Source of the DNA: Aporrectodea caliginosa
Taxonomy: Eukaryota > Annelida > Clitellata > Crassiclitellata > Lumbricidae
DNA length: 64,000 nt
Direction of reading: 5' to 3'
Assembly (NCBI GenBank): GCA_020284085.1
Contig: JACEVL010000078.1
Span: forward strand, 2,116,310 to 2,180,309
In this document: in pieces, positions 1-11,574 of the stretch
Numbering within the stretch: position 1 is the first letter of the stretch
Layout: the number at the start of each line of letters is the position of its first letter
Program-made: the position numbers and the translations under genes
The notes under the pieces: generated by a model
What the model saw: only the letters and a program-made list of their open reading frames with translations
The model's database searches: none
What the model was told of the DNA's origin: nothing

Positions 1-1866
1 AAAAAGATTTTGTATGCCATTAAGAAGTGCCTTACTGTTAAGCATGCATGCATTGAATCCCACTTGCGTTGTATATCTTGTGTATAGCTTACTGATCTAT
101 ATCTAGTTTTCAGGATGTCTGTGGAATTTAACGGTGGAGAAATCGTGAACTGTTTGGTTGTATTTGCGCTTAACGTTTCGTCTTCAGCGGACAATGTCAT
201 TTTAGGCAATGACGTCAGTCTAACGTTTTTCAGAATTATTTTCTTAATCGTCCGTCGATTTTTCTGTGAACTGTTTTGGCAAGAACTGTGTAAACACGAA
301 GCAATGTCTTTGTAACGATTGAACCGTTTGAATCTTTCTCATCGCGTCCTATCGCTGTAATCTTCTTCTACTCTGTTGTTTGGAAACTGATCGGCGATGT
401 ATTCGTTCGTGTCTTCCCTCGGTCATTCATTCATTCAGTCACACTCGGCTGTTTAAGTCCCTGCGAGCGATGGAAGAGTTCTGTTGGTCCATTTCTGTTT
501 TCCGGTGGTAGTCGAATCGTTTGGATAAGGGTGGCCTTGTTGTGTCTCTGCTAATCGCCCTCGTATTTGTTCGATTGAGATTAAAAAGCTCTGCTAAACA
601 TGACTTGTCATTTCATGCGAGGCGTAATGTTTGGAGGCGGGTAGGCCTACTCACGCAAAAGTTGGATGTTCAGAGAAGAGTGAGGTTGCCACACGACTCC
701 GTGTAGCGACGGTGGCATATTGGGCCATCCATTTAATACGTACGCAGAAATCGGGGAAAAATTGACCCTCTGTCTGTGCGTGCGTTTACTTTTTGCACAG
801 CCCCCCCCCACCTGCGTACGTACGCTTGACACGCACCCCGAATCCTATAGAACAGTCTATGTTCTGACTATCCATGTGAATATTTAAAAACTTAATATAA
901 CTCGGTTAACTAGTCTAGAGCTATATAATAAGTGGGTGGACTGAACATCTGCTGTACTAATAATAGACCAATGTACAGTTAGTGTTTAAAGCAACAGCAC
1001 CAACAAGCACCCGGGCGTCAGAAATCTTGGACCAGCGGCAATCTGCCGTTTTAATAGACCAGACTTGAGGATGTGTAATCTAGTCAGGTACCAGCATACA
1101 AGTGTGTTTGATACCTATGCTATAATAGCCCTAATTCTTTCTGCCTATAGTAATTGTCTGATTGCCGGACTGTGACTCGTTTGAAGAAAGGCCAATACAT
1201 GTATAGATAAAGTATTATCGAGGGTTACATCCCCGTTTCCTATGCGTAGGCTACGTACATTAGCAGATACATTTGGGTTACCCCTCCCTCCTCCGTACGT
1301 AGGCCTACTTAATTGATGGTATCTTTGCAAGCCTGCAACATCTGCGCTCGCTATCAAACGGATACTCTGAAAGAGCCGTTACTGACCCACCCGGCCCCAT
1401 CCTGCCCATGGAATAAAGTTGGCATCGACTGATGATCGACATACTCAATTATTCATGCATCAGGCCTATCTGATAACAGTTTCTGAAAGCGTAATTCTTC
1501 AATTATTCGTGTAATTAAAATTATGGCTGAGGTCTCGAAGTTAAAAATTGTAGCGTATGCCTATTATAAAATCTACGTTATTTTCAACCATCCGAAAACC
1601 GGTGTTAAGCAGCATAAGGCAACTTGCAGTCATTGCTGTACGACTCCAACTATAGTTGAAAAGTTGACACAACGTCAAACTGTACAAGACAATCTACACC
1701 GAATGCACACAACATAATGAGTTGTACTTTTTACTGTTATCGTGCAGATGACAAATTATTAATGACGTTGATTAAGCATTGGTAAAACTCCATTAATTCT
1801 TTCAACATAAATTGTGCTGCTACTTTTCTATGCCATTTATATTGCGTGTTTCAGTGTATTTTGGTT
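1..1866. other. non-coding stretch
   Basis: No exon, transposon end or long repeat is recognised here. Only short unsupported open frames occur. The stretch contains dispersed TAGGCCTA motifs near 643 and 1302. It lies outside the A/B duplication, so it has no internal comparison copy. Confidence 0.5.
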
Positions 1867-2005
1867 TAGAAGGACTTGGACTCGGACTTGGACTCGATCT
1901 CTTGTGACTCGGACTCGGACTCGAGCAGCTCTGGACTCGGACTCGACTCGGACTTAGGTGGACTCGGACTTGACTCGGACTCGGCTTAGGTGGACTCGAC
2001 TACAT
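1867..2005. repeat. degenerate GGACTC-type short tandem repeat
   Basis: The hexamer GGACTC/GGACTT recurs in irregular tandem order with small interruptions. It ends just before the left edge of duplicated copy A, near 2020. No coding role is supported. Confidence 0.75.
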
Positions 2006-2019
2006 CACTGCTAGGTAGA

Positions 2020-2275
2020 CTTGGTTATAGTAGGAACGAGAAGGGTTTGCAAACCTAGGCTTTGAGTAAGGAGGTTGGGATTGAGTCAAGGTAGCACTGT
2101 TTGTTTTGAGAGGCTTGAATGATGGTAGTGATTTCTGCTTTAGTAGGAGGCTCAAGCAGGTTAAAAGATGCATAGGTGGCAAAGCTGTGTCATTGGGATC
2201 GCCTGGGGAAGGGCCAGTTTGCGTAGAGGTTGATTTTGATAAGATTGCGACTACTGGATGAATTTGAGTGAACAA
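2020..2275 (-). mobile_element. LINE fragment, start of reverse transcriptase region (copy A)
   Basis: The minus-strand translation matches the frame at 24901-25248, which in copy B continues into reverse transcriptase blocks. In copy A the element is cut at the left edge of the duplication. Frameshifts and substitutions make it a relic. Confidence 0.7.
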
Positions 2276-2535
2276 GAGATGATAGGTAACGTTTTTGGCT
2301 TATAGAAGTTGGCTGTGGTATCTATCTATTTGTCAAGGTTTTAAGTCGATGAAATGTCGTCATACATGCATATTATACACACATGTACATACATACATAC
2401 ATGTATATGCACATATGCTTGTCTGCATATATCATCTAGGAATGTATGTAATTAATAATTTGTAGGTACTAAGGCCTATATATAGGAAAGACTGGTGATG
2501 TTTATGATGCTTTTCAAGAACTTTTGAAAAGACCT
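2276..2535. other. non-coding, shared with copy B
   Basis: It matches 25270-25525 closely, including a short CATA-rich patch. No feature is recognised. Confidence 0.5.
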
Positions 2536-2538
2536 CAA

Positions 2539-3623
2539 GGGGCCGTTCACATATTATATAACGCAAAAAATCTCAATTTTTTGCCTACCCCCCACCCCTA
2601 ATAACGTTACATAACAGCAGCTGTGACCCCCCACCCCTATATTATATAACAGATATGCTTCCTACCCCCCTCCCCCAGTCTATAAGCACATTCAAAGACA
2701 TACAGTGGACCTTATTGTATTACACAACTGGAAACTTTCATTATTATTATTATCATACTGTCAAGTTGATATTGTCGAGGATTTATAACAATACAATGTT
2801 AGTTAATAGCACTTTAATAGTGACTGGATTATGTTAAAAGTTTGTAGGCCTACTGTATTAAATGTAGTTACTAGACTAATGCAAATTAGCAAATTAATCG
2901 TTTAATACTAGAAATGCAAGATGCATTAATAAAGCTAACTAATACAGCATGAAGAAGTGTAGCAGACATTTAAAAGTTTTCAAACCATATTAAAACACTT
3001 TACAATTTATAGAACATAATTAGTCCAGTCAGTCCCATGGCAGCTGTAGTTCATCATTTATCACCTCATTCGCTCATTCATCACCTCATTTAAGCTGCCG
3101 TAACTTACAACACCACTATTCTAATTATCTTATTTTCAACTTGTAGCTGTCAGAACTGAGTCAATGGTATAATAACCAATTAATTCATGGCTAACTCTCA
3201 GAGCTATTAAAGACAATTTTGTTACCTTATACTTGTCACAAGTTGCGACCTGTCAGTGTGATACTTTGAATATTAAACGAAATTTATTGATTTCTTGATT
3301 GAGAATGCGTCCTAAATGAACAATATGGCCACCCTCGAATAGTTTGAAATAGAGCGCTGCTACCTACCAGCTAGCCACATCCCATATTATGCAAAGCACT
3401 GAGTGAGTAAGTAACTAAAACACAATTAGTAATGAAGAATATTTATTAAAATATTACAGTGAAAGTCCAATGGTCAGACAAACAAGCAAAATAGCATAAG
3501 CTGAAAAAGTTTGTTATATAACGAAACCTTGAACCTACCCCACCCACCATAAACCTATAACGCTAACAAAACAGGAACCCACCCACCTACCCCTTGAGCG
3601 TTATATAATATGTGAACGGCCCC
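2539..3623. mobile_element. non-autonomous DNA transposon, GGGGCCGTTCA TIR
   Basis: The ends are inverted repeats: GGGGCCGTTCACATATTATA on the left and its complement ending GTGAACGGCCCC on the right. The 3-bp sequence CAA flanks both ends (2536-2538 and 3624-3626), and copy B has the empty site with one CAA near 25527. The 1085-bp interior is AT-rich and has no transposase. A 3-bp duplication occurs in PIF/Harbinger-like and some CMC elements; the superfamily is not decided here. Confidence 0.85.
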
Positions 3624-3626
3624 CAA

Positions 3627-4120
3627 ACATATGGTAGGCTAACGGTTATATATATCGGAGAAATGTTAGACTACATAACAACGTAAGACTATGACTAGGC
3701 CTACTCTTTTGGACAACCCCTCTGATTAGACGCAGCGCTCGTGAATAAGCTGGTGCCCTGCGCTTGGCTTTCGAGTGGCTCTTTAGAAGTGTGGAGATTA
3801 CGATTACGATTACGATGATTGTGTCAGTGTGTGCTCTTCGTTTTCTTTCTACGTCTGTCTGTGTGTAGGTAGATGTGTCAGTCTATCCATATGTTGTGAG
3901 TCACAGAAGACGATGATGCATAATACATTATTACAGATGTTTACATAACAGAACTTGGACTAACATTGAGACTACACTGGACGAGACAAATGACCTAGGA
4001 CAATGGAGGTTATTTTATTCGTATATACACATCGCCGCCACATGACTAGCGTCAGGAGCTGATGATGACATTGATACCATAATTGAAGTCTGAAGGTTGC
4101 CCATTCTGCGAACTGTAGAT
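3627..4120. other. non-coding, partly shared with copy B
   Basis: It aligns to about 25528-25910, except for a block of roughly 130 bp near 3693-3822 that is absent from B and contains a TAGGCCTA motif. No gene is seen. Confidence 0.5.
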
Positions 4121-4572
4121 ATGTAGGCCGGTACCCCGTCAGAACGGCCCAGGACAAATCGGCCCCGACAAAACGGCCCCGACAATTGGGCCCCGACAAA
4201 ACGGCCCCGACAAAACGGCCCCGTCAAAATGGCCTCGACAAAACAGCCCCGTCAAATCGGCCCCGTCAAATCGGCCCCCGTCAAATCGGCCCCGTCAAAT
4301 CGGCCCCAGTCATATCGGCCCCAGTCATATCGGCCCCATACAAAATATCCAATGTTGCAAGTAGGCCTACTTTTAAGCTTAAGCTGACAAACTATGTTGA
4401 AATGACTCAAACGACTGAAACGAGGTTACGAGGCCTCAAGCGACGGTTCAGCTGGGCAATGGATTGCGGGGACCATAGTCTAATGCTAAAGGTTGGCGTA
4501 TTTAATCATATAAATGCTTTCAATGACAACTATCATAGAACCAACTTCTATTTACGCAACGAATTATCTTCT

Positions 4573-5516
4573 TATACTATAATTCTTAAAGTTTGTCCTT
4601 CCGTATGTATGTATGTATGTTTGCAATGCATCGCTGTCCGGCTAAAGGCTCCGAAACGGAACGGTTTAGCGAGTTGAAAAAATTTACAAAGCATTATTAC
4701 GCAACGTCTAGGTCAACGCGACTATTTTCAGTTCGCAATTTTATTTAAACGCCGATATATGGCCATTTTAAATTTAACTTTTCAGCGAGCTTATTTCAAT
4801 ACCGCCCATAGTAAGGCCATTTGTTCACGTCACGCATGCTTAATAAGCAATCTTACGTCACACGGAGCATCTAGCAACCAATCAGAAGTCGCCACGGGCG
4901 AATTTCTAGGTCAGCGCAACCATTTACAGATTTGGTGACCTAATTACACTAAGCTCACATTTTTTGCAACCACGGCCATTGCCGATTTTCTAGGTCAAAG
5001 CAACTCGAAACTTACTTTAGCTATTCGAATTTCTATCTCATCCCAATTACTTTCAGCTCATAATTTGCTTTCAATTCCGATTTATGGACATTATAAGCAT
5101 GCCCATTTGTCCACGTCACTAAAATTAATATGCAATCTTAAATTACGTCACGCGGCTAAATATGCAATCTTACGTCACGCTTGCCAACGGCAAATAATAC
5201 GCCTATTATAATTTAGAAATAACCCGTGTAGTACGGGGAACAAAATAATACGCCTATTTCAGGTAGAGATAAACCGTAAAGAACGGGGAACAAAATAATA
5301 ATATTGCCTATAATTATAAGGTAGAGATAACCCGTGCAGTACACGGGCAAAGCAACTATGTTCACCTCTAAATATCGTTTCCATTCAGATATATGGACAT
5401 TTTTTTAAATATTTGAAGCCCATCAGCAAATATAGTAAGTAAGTAGCCTTTATTTGCAGCCGTTAAAAATTACGCCTGGGGAAAAACCCGGGCGAACGCC
5501 GGGTAAAAATTGCTAG
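4573..5516 (+). mobile_element. Helitron-like unit 1
   Basis: A 944-bp unit starts TATACTATAATTCTTAAAG and ends with a GC-rich hairpin (CCCGGGCGAACGCCGGG), a short A-rich spacer and TTGCTAG. A 3' hairpin followed by CTAG-like ends and the lack of terminal inverted repeats recall Helitrons and Helentrons. It codes for nothing. It is followed head-to-tail by a second copy with no spacer. Confidence 0.6.
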
Positions 5517-6457
5517 TATACTATAATTCTTAAAGTTTGTCCTTCCGTATGTATGTATGTATGTTTGCAATGCATCGCTGTCCGGCTAAAGGCTCCGAAA
5601 CGGAACGGTTTAGCGAGTTGAAAAAATTTACAAAGCATTATTACGCAACGTCTAGGTCAACGCGACTATTTTCAGTTCGCAATTTTATTTAAACGCCGAT
5701 ATATGGCCATTTTAAATTTAACTTTTCAGCGAGCTTATTTCAATACCGCCCATAGTAAGGCCATTTGTTCACGTCACGCATGCTTAATAAGCAATCTTAC
5801 GTCACACGGAGCATCTAGCAACCAATCAGAAGTCGCCACGGGCGAATTTCTAGGTCAGCGCAACCATTTACAGATTTGGTGACCTAATTACACTAAGCTC
5901 ACATTTTTTGCAACCACGGCCATTGCCGATTTTCTAGGTCAAAGCAACTCGAAACTTACTTTAGCTATTCGAATTTCTATCTCATCCCAATTACTTTCAG
6001 CTCATAATTTGCTTTCAATTCCGATTTATGGACATTATAAGCATGCCCATTTGTCCACGTCACTAAAATTAATATGCAATCTTAAATTACGTCACGCGGC
6101 TAAATATGCAATCTTACGTCACGCTGGCCAACGGCAAATAATACGCCTATTATAATTTAGAAATAACCCGTGTAGTACGGGGAACAAAATAATACGCCTA
6201 TTTCAGGTAGAGATAAACCGTAAAGAACGAGGAACAAAATAATAATATTGCCTATAATTATAAGGTAGAGATAACCCGTGCAGTACACGGGCAAAGCAAC
6301 TATGTTCACCTCTAAATATCGTTTCCATTCAGATATATGGACATTTTTTAAATATTTGAAGCCCATCAGCAAATATAGTAAGTAAGTAGCCTTTATTTGC
6401 AGCCGTTAAAAATTACGCCTGGGGAAAACCCGGGCGAACGCCGGGTAAAAATTGCTA
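5517..6457 (+). mobile_element. Helitron-like unit 2, tandem copy
   Basis: It is nearly identical to the preceding 944 bp, with only a few substitutions (for example TTGCC versus TGGCC near 6125). It ends in the same hairpin plus TTGCTA. The pair forms a tandem dimer wholly inside the Mutator-like element. Confidence 0.6.
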
Positions 6458-6899
6458 TTTTTCATAAATCCAACTTCCATTTTAACGCCAACATTATTTT
6501 CAGCAATTCAACTTCCACTTTAAACTGACCACATAAAATAATTTGGCAACGTAAACAACCGTACGGTTTTACCAATCCGAGTTCTGTTTACGCAAATAAT
6601 TCTTTTCATCAATCCAACTTAAAAGTACTTAGGACATGGAATATTTTGTGAGGGGCCGGTGTGACTGAGGCCGATATGACCGGGGGCCGATATGACGGGG
6701 GCCGATTTGACGGGGGCCGATATGACGGGGGCCGATTTGACGGGGGCCGATTTGACGGGGCTGTTTTGTCGAGGCCATTTTGACGGGGGCCGTTTTGTCG
6801 GGGCCGTTTTGTCGGGGCCCAATTGTCGGGGCCGTTTTGTCGGGGCCGTTTTGTCCTGGGCCGTTCTGACGGGTCACCATGTAGGCCTATACCGGCTTT

Positions 6900-7126
6900 A
6901 ACGAGGAAGTTATGTTTCGTTCAAAAGGGACGTTAGGGCAGAAATTCTTCAGTGCAAGAGTTGTAGATTTGTGGAATAGTTTGGATGATAATAGGCCTAC
7001 TGTCTCAGTGGACACTATCACAGCTTTTAAGAAGAAGCTAGGAAAATGGGCTATTAATCATGTTCCAGGTTAATTGCAGTGGTTCTAACACAGACTAAAC
7101 GTCTTCTGAACCACTTAAAACCCTTG
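6900..7126 (+). mobile_element. LINE 3' end relic (copy A)
   Basis: Plus-strand translation gives a short block like the C-terminus of LINE reverse transcriptases (VQELDLWNSLDDN followed by TAFKKKLGKW). A TTATG tandem tail follows. The equivalent copy lies at 25925-26160. Confidence 0.6.
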
Positions 7127-7161
7127 TTATGTTATGTTATGTTATGTTATGTTATGTTATG
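7124..7161. repeat. TTATG pentanucleotide repeat
   Basis: Several perfect TTATG units follow the LINE relic and probably represent its 3' tail. Copy B has the same repeat, shorter, at 26166-26198. Confidence 0.8.
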
Positions 7162-7369
7162 ATATGTTGTTTGACCGATGAACCGGATTCCAATGTAGGC
7201 TACTGTTGTCGGCAAGGTACCGGCATTCGACGAGGAAGCTGAGGGGCATGGAGATTTCTTTGTTTTAGCGATAACCGGATCATAGGTTCTTGATGTGACA
7301 CTCTGAAAGAATCGGGTTCTCCCTTCATATTAATAATATATGCTGCAGAGCTCAACAGTCCTTTTTGCA

Positions 7370-7800
7370 TTGCATGCCCTGGTGGTACATGGACTTACTG
7401 GTAATCGTCTATATGATGTAGTGCGCTCTACCATTGTTGCGCAAATGGCCTACTTCTCTCCTGTTTGGTGGGGAATCGCTAATATTTTGGGCAAGCGAGA
7501 ACGGCTAAACTCTTGATTAAAAAAACTGATAGAGCATGGTTTTTTGCCCTGCCACTCCCCTACATTCGATGAGATGTGCGTCAAAGCTGACAGCGCTCTA
7601 TTTGCCATTATATTGGCTGACCCTGGGTATGTCCTCCATGGCTTTCTCCCTCCAGTTCATGAATCACAATAATCTACGGCCACGTCCTCACAACCGTGAA
7701 GTTCCACGTTCCGATCTCGTCACTAGAAAGGGATTCATTCGTTTTATTTTTGTAGTTGTTACAAATACATGTATAAGCCTATAATCTTCTACGGCGCTGA
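7370..7800 (+). mobile_element. LINE reverse transcriptase C-terminal relic (copy A)
   Basis: Broken plus-strand frames encode blocks such as VHGLTGNRLYDVV and AQMAYFSPVWWG, typical of the thumb region after the reverse transcriptase palm in non-LTR elements. Frameshifts and stops interrupt it. Copy B matches at 26398-26830. The frame 7536-7784 is out of register and not a gene. Confidence 0.6.
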
Positions 7801-8099
7801 TGTTTAATGCCAGAGATATGACGCAAAATCAAAACCTAAAATCAGGCAATTTCCTGATGTTGAATTACGCAGAGAATGGAGCTATTAATTAGAAAAGCTT
7901 CCATCTCACAATGACTCGATGAATAACAATTAATAATTTATGTAATATAGGCCTATCTCTCAGTCACAAGAGAAAGGTCAAGACTGCAGTTCATCTGCAA
8001 ACGTAGCAGTTGGTTTAGTTACTTTAGTCTGACCTTATCAGTGTTTCATTAGTGCGCCATCAGAGCTGTGAGAGATTCTCAAAATGCGCTCCATAAAGA

Positions 8100-8345
8100 C
8101 CCACATACATACATACATACATACATACATACATACATACATACATACATACATACATACATACATACATACATACATACATACATACATACATACATAC
8201 ATACATACATACATACATACATACATACATAAATACATACATAAATACATACATACATACATATATACATACATACATACATACATGCATACATACATAC
8301 ATACATACATACAAACATACATGCATACATATTACATATATACAT
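8100..8345. repeat. CATA tetranucleotide microsatellite
   Basis: The array is almost perfect CATA units with a few AATA and GCATA interruptions near its right end. Long open frames on both strands here are repeat artefacts. Copy B has the same array at 27131-27300 with a different length. Confidence 0.97.
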
Positions 8346-8450
8346 ACATAAGCTTACATACAATGCATGTACATGCATGACAGTACAATGCGCTTAATGT
8401 TTTTTATGTAGGTGCACTTGTGCGTAAAAATACGCTCTATAAATGCCTAG

Positions 8451-8568
8451 ATACATACATACATACAGCATACATACATACATACATACATACATACATA
8501 CATACATACATACATACATACATACATACATACATACATACATACATACATACATACATACATACATG
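8451..8568. repeat. CATA tetranucleotide microsatellite, second array
   Basis: A second nearly pure CATA run starts about 100 bp after the first. In copy B it is collapsed to a few units near 27445-27466, so most of the array is polymorphic between copies. Confidence 0.95.
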
Positions 8569-8574
8569 ACAGAC

Positions 8575-8992
8575 CAATTCGCTTTGTGTTTTTGGTCTGT
8601 CCAGTCTGTGTGTATTGCCTATCACTTTGTTTGTCTGTGTGCTTGTGCTGAGGCCAACTAACCAAAACTCTACCAGTTGTTTATGTTCAACTCTAAGCAT
8701 AAGTCGCTAGTCCATGAGTTGAATAGCGATCTGTTTCACAGTAGGCCTACAGCGCCATTGATTGATGCATATAATGCATAAAATATAACGCCGCTATAAT
8801 AAGAGTTCTAAGGTTAAAGGTGAGCTGGGTGTGTGTGAGTAGGCCTGGATTTTGGAGTTCTACCACGGTTTTTCTTAAGGACGATGCAAAGAGACAGGAC
8901 CATACCCACACCAGTGATGTGTGCCTCTGACGATTGAAAGTTATAGTCCTTCTTCCTTCGTTAATCAGTCGGTCTAGGCCTAGTTATTGTAA
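8575..8992. other. non-coding, shared with copy B
   Basis: It matches 27470-27890. It contains a TAGGCCTA at 8742-8749 where copy B has only TA. No gene is recognised. Confidence 0.5.
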
Positions 8993-8994
8993 TT

Positions 8995-9110
8995 GTAATT
9001 ACAAATTTATATAGCGCCACTTAAGGAAAGACTCATGATCAGAGGCGCTCCCGATCTAACTCAATGAAACTACGATCGCACAGAATGATCCTTAAGCGCT
9101 TGTGGGAAAG
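8995..9110 (-). mobile_element. LINE/SINE 3' tail fragment
   Basis: Read on the minus strand, it carries the tail module found many times in this window: GGGAGCGCCTCTGA, a spacer, then GGCGCTATATAAAT. The body is lost. Copy B has a shortened version near 27893-27935. Confidence 0.55.
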
Positions 9111-9297
9111 AGTCAAAGAGAGGACGACGAGTGCATGTGGCAGGTTGTTAAGCACCTCATTGTTAGGCAACTTAGTTACAAATTAATTATATTATAGTTC
9201 TACGTTTATTTACCACAGGAGTAGAAAGCACAGAAGAAGAAAAAATAAGTGCCGACAGATGAAATGACAACTCAGATGACATGATTCATTGATTCAC

Positions 9298-9735
9298 ATC
9301 AATGATAAAAATCCACTTTTAATGGACGTTGGATTTGACATTATTGTTCCATTTTACAGCTGAGAGGGTCTTACCATACAAGTCAACAATAAGTGTAACT
9401 AATATCTTTCAGCTCTGAAACGCCTTTGCTAATGAGCTGAAGCTCTTTAATGTGCATGCATTAGATAAAATATAACATTCGAATTATGAACGGTTTTCGC
9501 GTTACAATGTCTTCCTTTTTAAGTTGCGGTTGTGTCAACTTGAACTTCTTTCTAATAAACGAATATTTGATGATGATAGGTATAATACGGTCATGCAGTC
9601 ATGGGCACAGCGTAAATGCAAGTAACCAGAGTCTTGAGCACGTTGTCTCGTGGTCGACACACAAGCCACATACGGAGGAGAAGAAAGTGAAGGAGGAGAT
9701 AGAGGAGGAAAGGTTGCTTCACCTCTATGTGAGAA
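9298..9735. other. segment present only in copy A
   Basis: About 430 bp separate sequences that are adjacent in copy B near 28618-28625. No terminal repeats are clear, so it may be a deletion in B rather than an insertion in A. Open frames of 77-102 codons overlap here on both strands without recognisable content. Confidence 0.55.
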
Positions 9736-10930
9736 GATGTCGGATAAAATGCATGGTTTTACCGAACGCAATTTCTATTCACATAGAGTCATAGAGGTAC
9801 AGTTGGTGCAGGCTTACCGAGATATTGGATCTGTCGAGGCCAGTAAATGCGTAGGCAGTTGGAGGTTAAGACTTGGCCGGTGAAGTAAATGCTAGGAGTA
9901 GGGCATTGTGCGAGCACCCATATCCTTAAAGCCCATACGAATTAATCTCAAGCAAGGGCCCCACCTTTTCGTTGACCTGGTCACGCCTCTGTATGCAAAT
10001 TCGGTCGGGTAATAATTATTGTCTCCGTTGGCTTATTTCACTCAGAGATCCTCATTCAATTAACCCCGTTGCGCAAAACAAGGTTTGTCGAAAGGCTTTG
10101 TCCTTGAATGACAGTCAAAACGTCAGCGAAAATCCGTTTACTCAATTGCTAGCTTCTGGCCTTCATAAGTGCGTCATTTAGGCTGCAGATTCTGGCCAAT
10201 TTAGGCCAGTTTAGTCCCACGCACAGTGTATTTATCTAGCTCTGCTTAAATAGGGGACTATAGCGTAGACAAGTCACTCAGACGTCTTGAGAGCTGTAGG
10301 CCTATGCGAACAGTGAGTATTGTTCAAAGTAATTTCTGCCGATGTCAACGGCCTTTGTAGTCATAAACGTTGTTAAACTCTGGATCTCCTCAGATGTCTT
10401 AATATGCAACAGAAAATTCATTCATAATAACTTATATACTACGAGTATTTGTTATAACTTGTATGCAGTTAAATTTCATTTTCTCTTTGCCAGGTCGGAC
10501 CTTTTGAAACTCAAACGGCTTCTTCTTTTCTTTTGAATGGGTGAGTATAAACTTAACGTAACTTACTAAGTTAGTTAGCCTATTATAAGTTAATATCAGC
10601 TGCAGAGTAGGCCTTTTCCAAAAGCACTGAAAATTTACAATTTTTAACGACTTGAAAAACTGCTCTATCAATTGAAGAAATGGAAGTTTATAAGGCATTA
10701 ACTTCGAGTAGGCCTATGACTTTGTACTTCACAATGTCACCAATATTCGTCAAACAATAATGTTAGTAACATTGTGAAGTCTGTTTCGACACTTCTAAGT
10801 AAATGGTGTTTTTCGGACGCTATAGATTCTTTGTTGCCAATGCATTGTATATAATTTCGAATTGACGTCAACGACCTTTGATGTCATATGACGACGTTAC
10901 ACTTTGGAATAAAAAGTATGAGACAGTATA
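9736..10930. other. non-coding, shared with copy B
   Basis: It matches about 28622-29835. It has AT-rich sequence and several TAGGCCTA motifs (10302, 10711). Short frames such as 9972-10181 and 10432-10698 are conserved between the copies only because the DNA is; no family is recognised. Confidence 0.5.
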
Positions 10931-11002
10931 ATAATCATATCTATTATTATTATTATTATCATCATCAGCAGCACCAGCAGCATCAGCAGCTGCAGCATCA
11001 TG

Positions 11003-11135
11003 CATTTGTAAAGCGCCACTATATAATGACCAAGCATCAATCGATGGCGCTGAGCAATTGTGAGTGAAGGGCTTGATCAATGTCCCTACACATTACAATC
11101 TCCGGGAAGGCTCGAACCCGTACTCTCCGGGCGCA
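11003..11135 (-). mobile_element. tRNA-derived SINE relic (copy A)
   Basis: The plus strand shows GCGCCACTATATAA, then a central part, then GGCTCGAACCCGTACTC. On the minus strand this reads as a B-box-like GGGTTCGAGCC followed by a body and a GCGC-TATA tail. It is related to the SINE at 38511-38757. Copy B has it at 29905-30034. Confidence 0.5.
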
Positions 11136-11203
11136 GTGCGAGGTTTTAGGAGTGACCATCGGCTCTGATCTTAGCATGGGTTTGCACCTCGATGACGTCC
11201 TAT
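11136..11203 (+). mobile_element. LINE thumb-region fragment, 5' part (split)
   Basis: Plus-strand translation reads VLGVTIGSDLSMGLHLDDV, a common LINE block. The same open frame resumes at 16931 with SMYALWVLRSHG. Everything between, 11204-16930, is a later hAT-type insertion with an LTR element nested inside it. Confidence 0.65.
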
Positions 11204-11574
11204 CATAGTTGTTAAAAACGGTAAAATCAAAATAAAAACGGAAAAAACGTCGTTTTATTAAAAAAATGAAAAACGGAAAAAACGAGAAAACAACGGAAAA
11301 GAAAATAATTTGACTATGCTGCATCTTTTAGGCTACGGCATTTCAAAATTAAAAACCATGTTTAAAAAAATTAGTTGTAATCAGCAAATAGCCTAACATA
11401 ACTTTATTAGTAAACACCAAGTAACATTAATCTACAACAATTATTTTCTTTTTCATAAGTTTGGTTTAATAAGAAATTGAGAAATTAAAAATATTGAAAT
11501 CTTTTCAAATTTCAATTGTATACATAATTCCACATAAGCAATTAAAAACTAAACTTTGTAAATATAGAGTGTAG

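Larger units (their letters stand above)
4130..6878. mobile_element. Mutator-like non-autonomous element with repeat-built TIRs
   Basis: The long terminal inverted repeats (about 4130-4350 and 6645-6878) start GGTACCCCGTCAGAACGG on the left and GGTGACCCGTCAGAACGG on the complementary right. Each is built of short units such as GACAAAACGGCCCC and GTCAAATCGGCCCC. The 9-bp sequence ATGTAGGCC flanks both ends (4121-4129, 6879-6887), and copy B carries it once near 25904. A 9-bp duplication with GG-starting long TIRs is typical of Mutator-like elements, which is inference. There is no transposase; the interior is a tandem Helitron-like pair. The open frame at 4186-4677 is a product of the repeat. 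Confidence 0.8.

Noticed and set aside
4186..4677. 163-codon frame rich in GPDKTAPTKR-like repeats
   Set aside because: It is translation of the short repeats in the Mutator-like TIR. The complementary right TIR gives the same kind of frame on the other strand.
8038..8380. Long overlapping open frames of MYVC and IHTY repeats
   Set aside because: They are translations of CATA microsatellites, which are open in several frames. The same applies to 27065-27359, 8437-8700 and 44113-45033.
11085..11140. tRNA gene suggested by GGCTCGAACCCG box
   Set aside because: There is no full cloverleaf. Its position within a SINE-like body with a GCGC-TATA tail fits a tRNA-derived SINE relic better.
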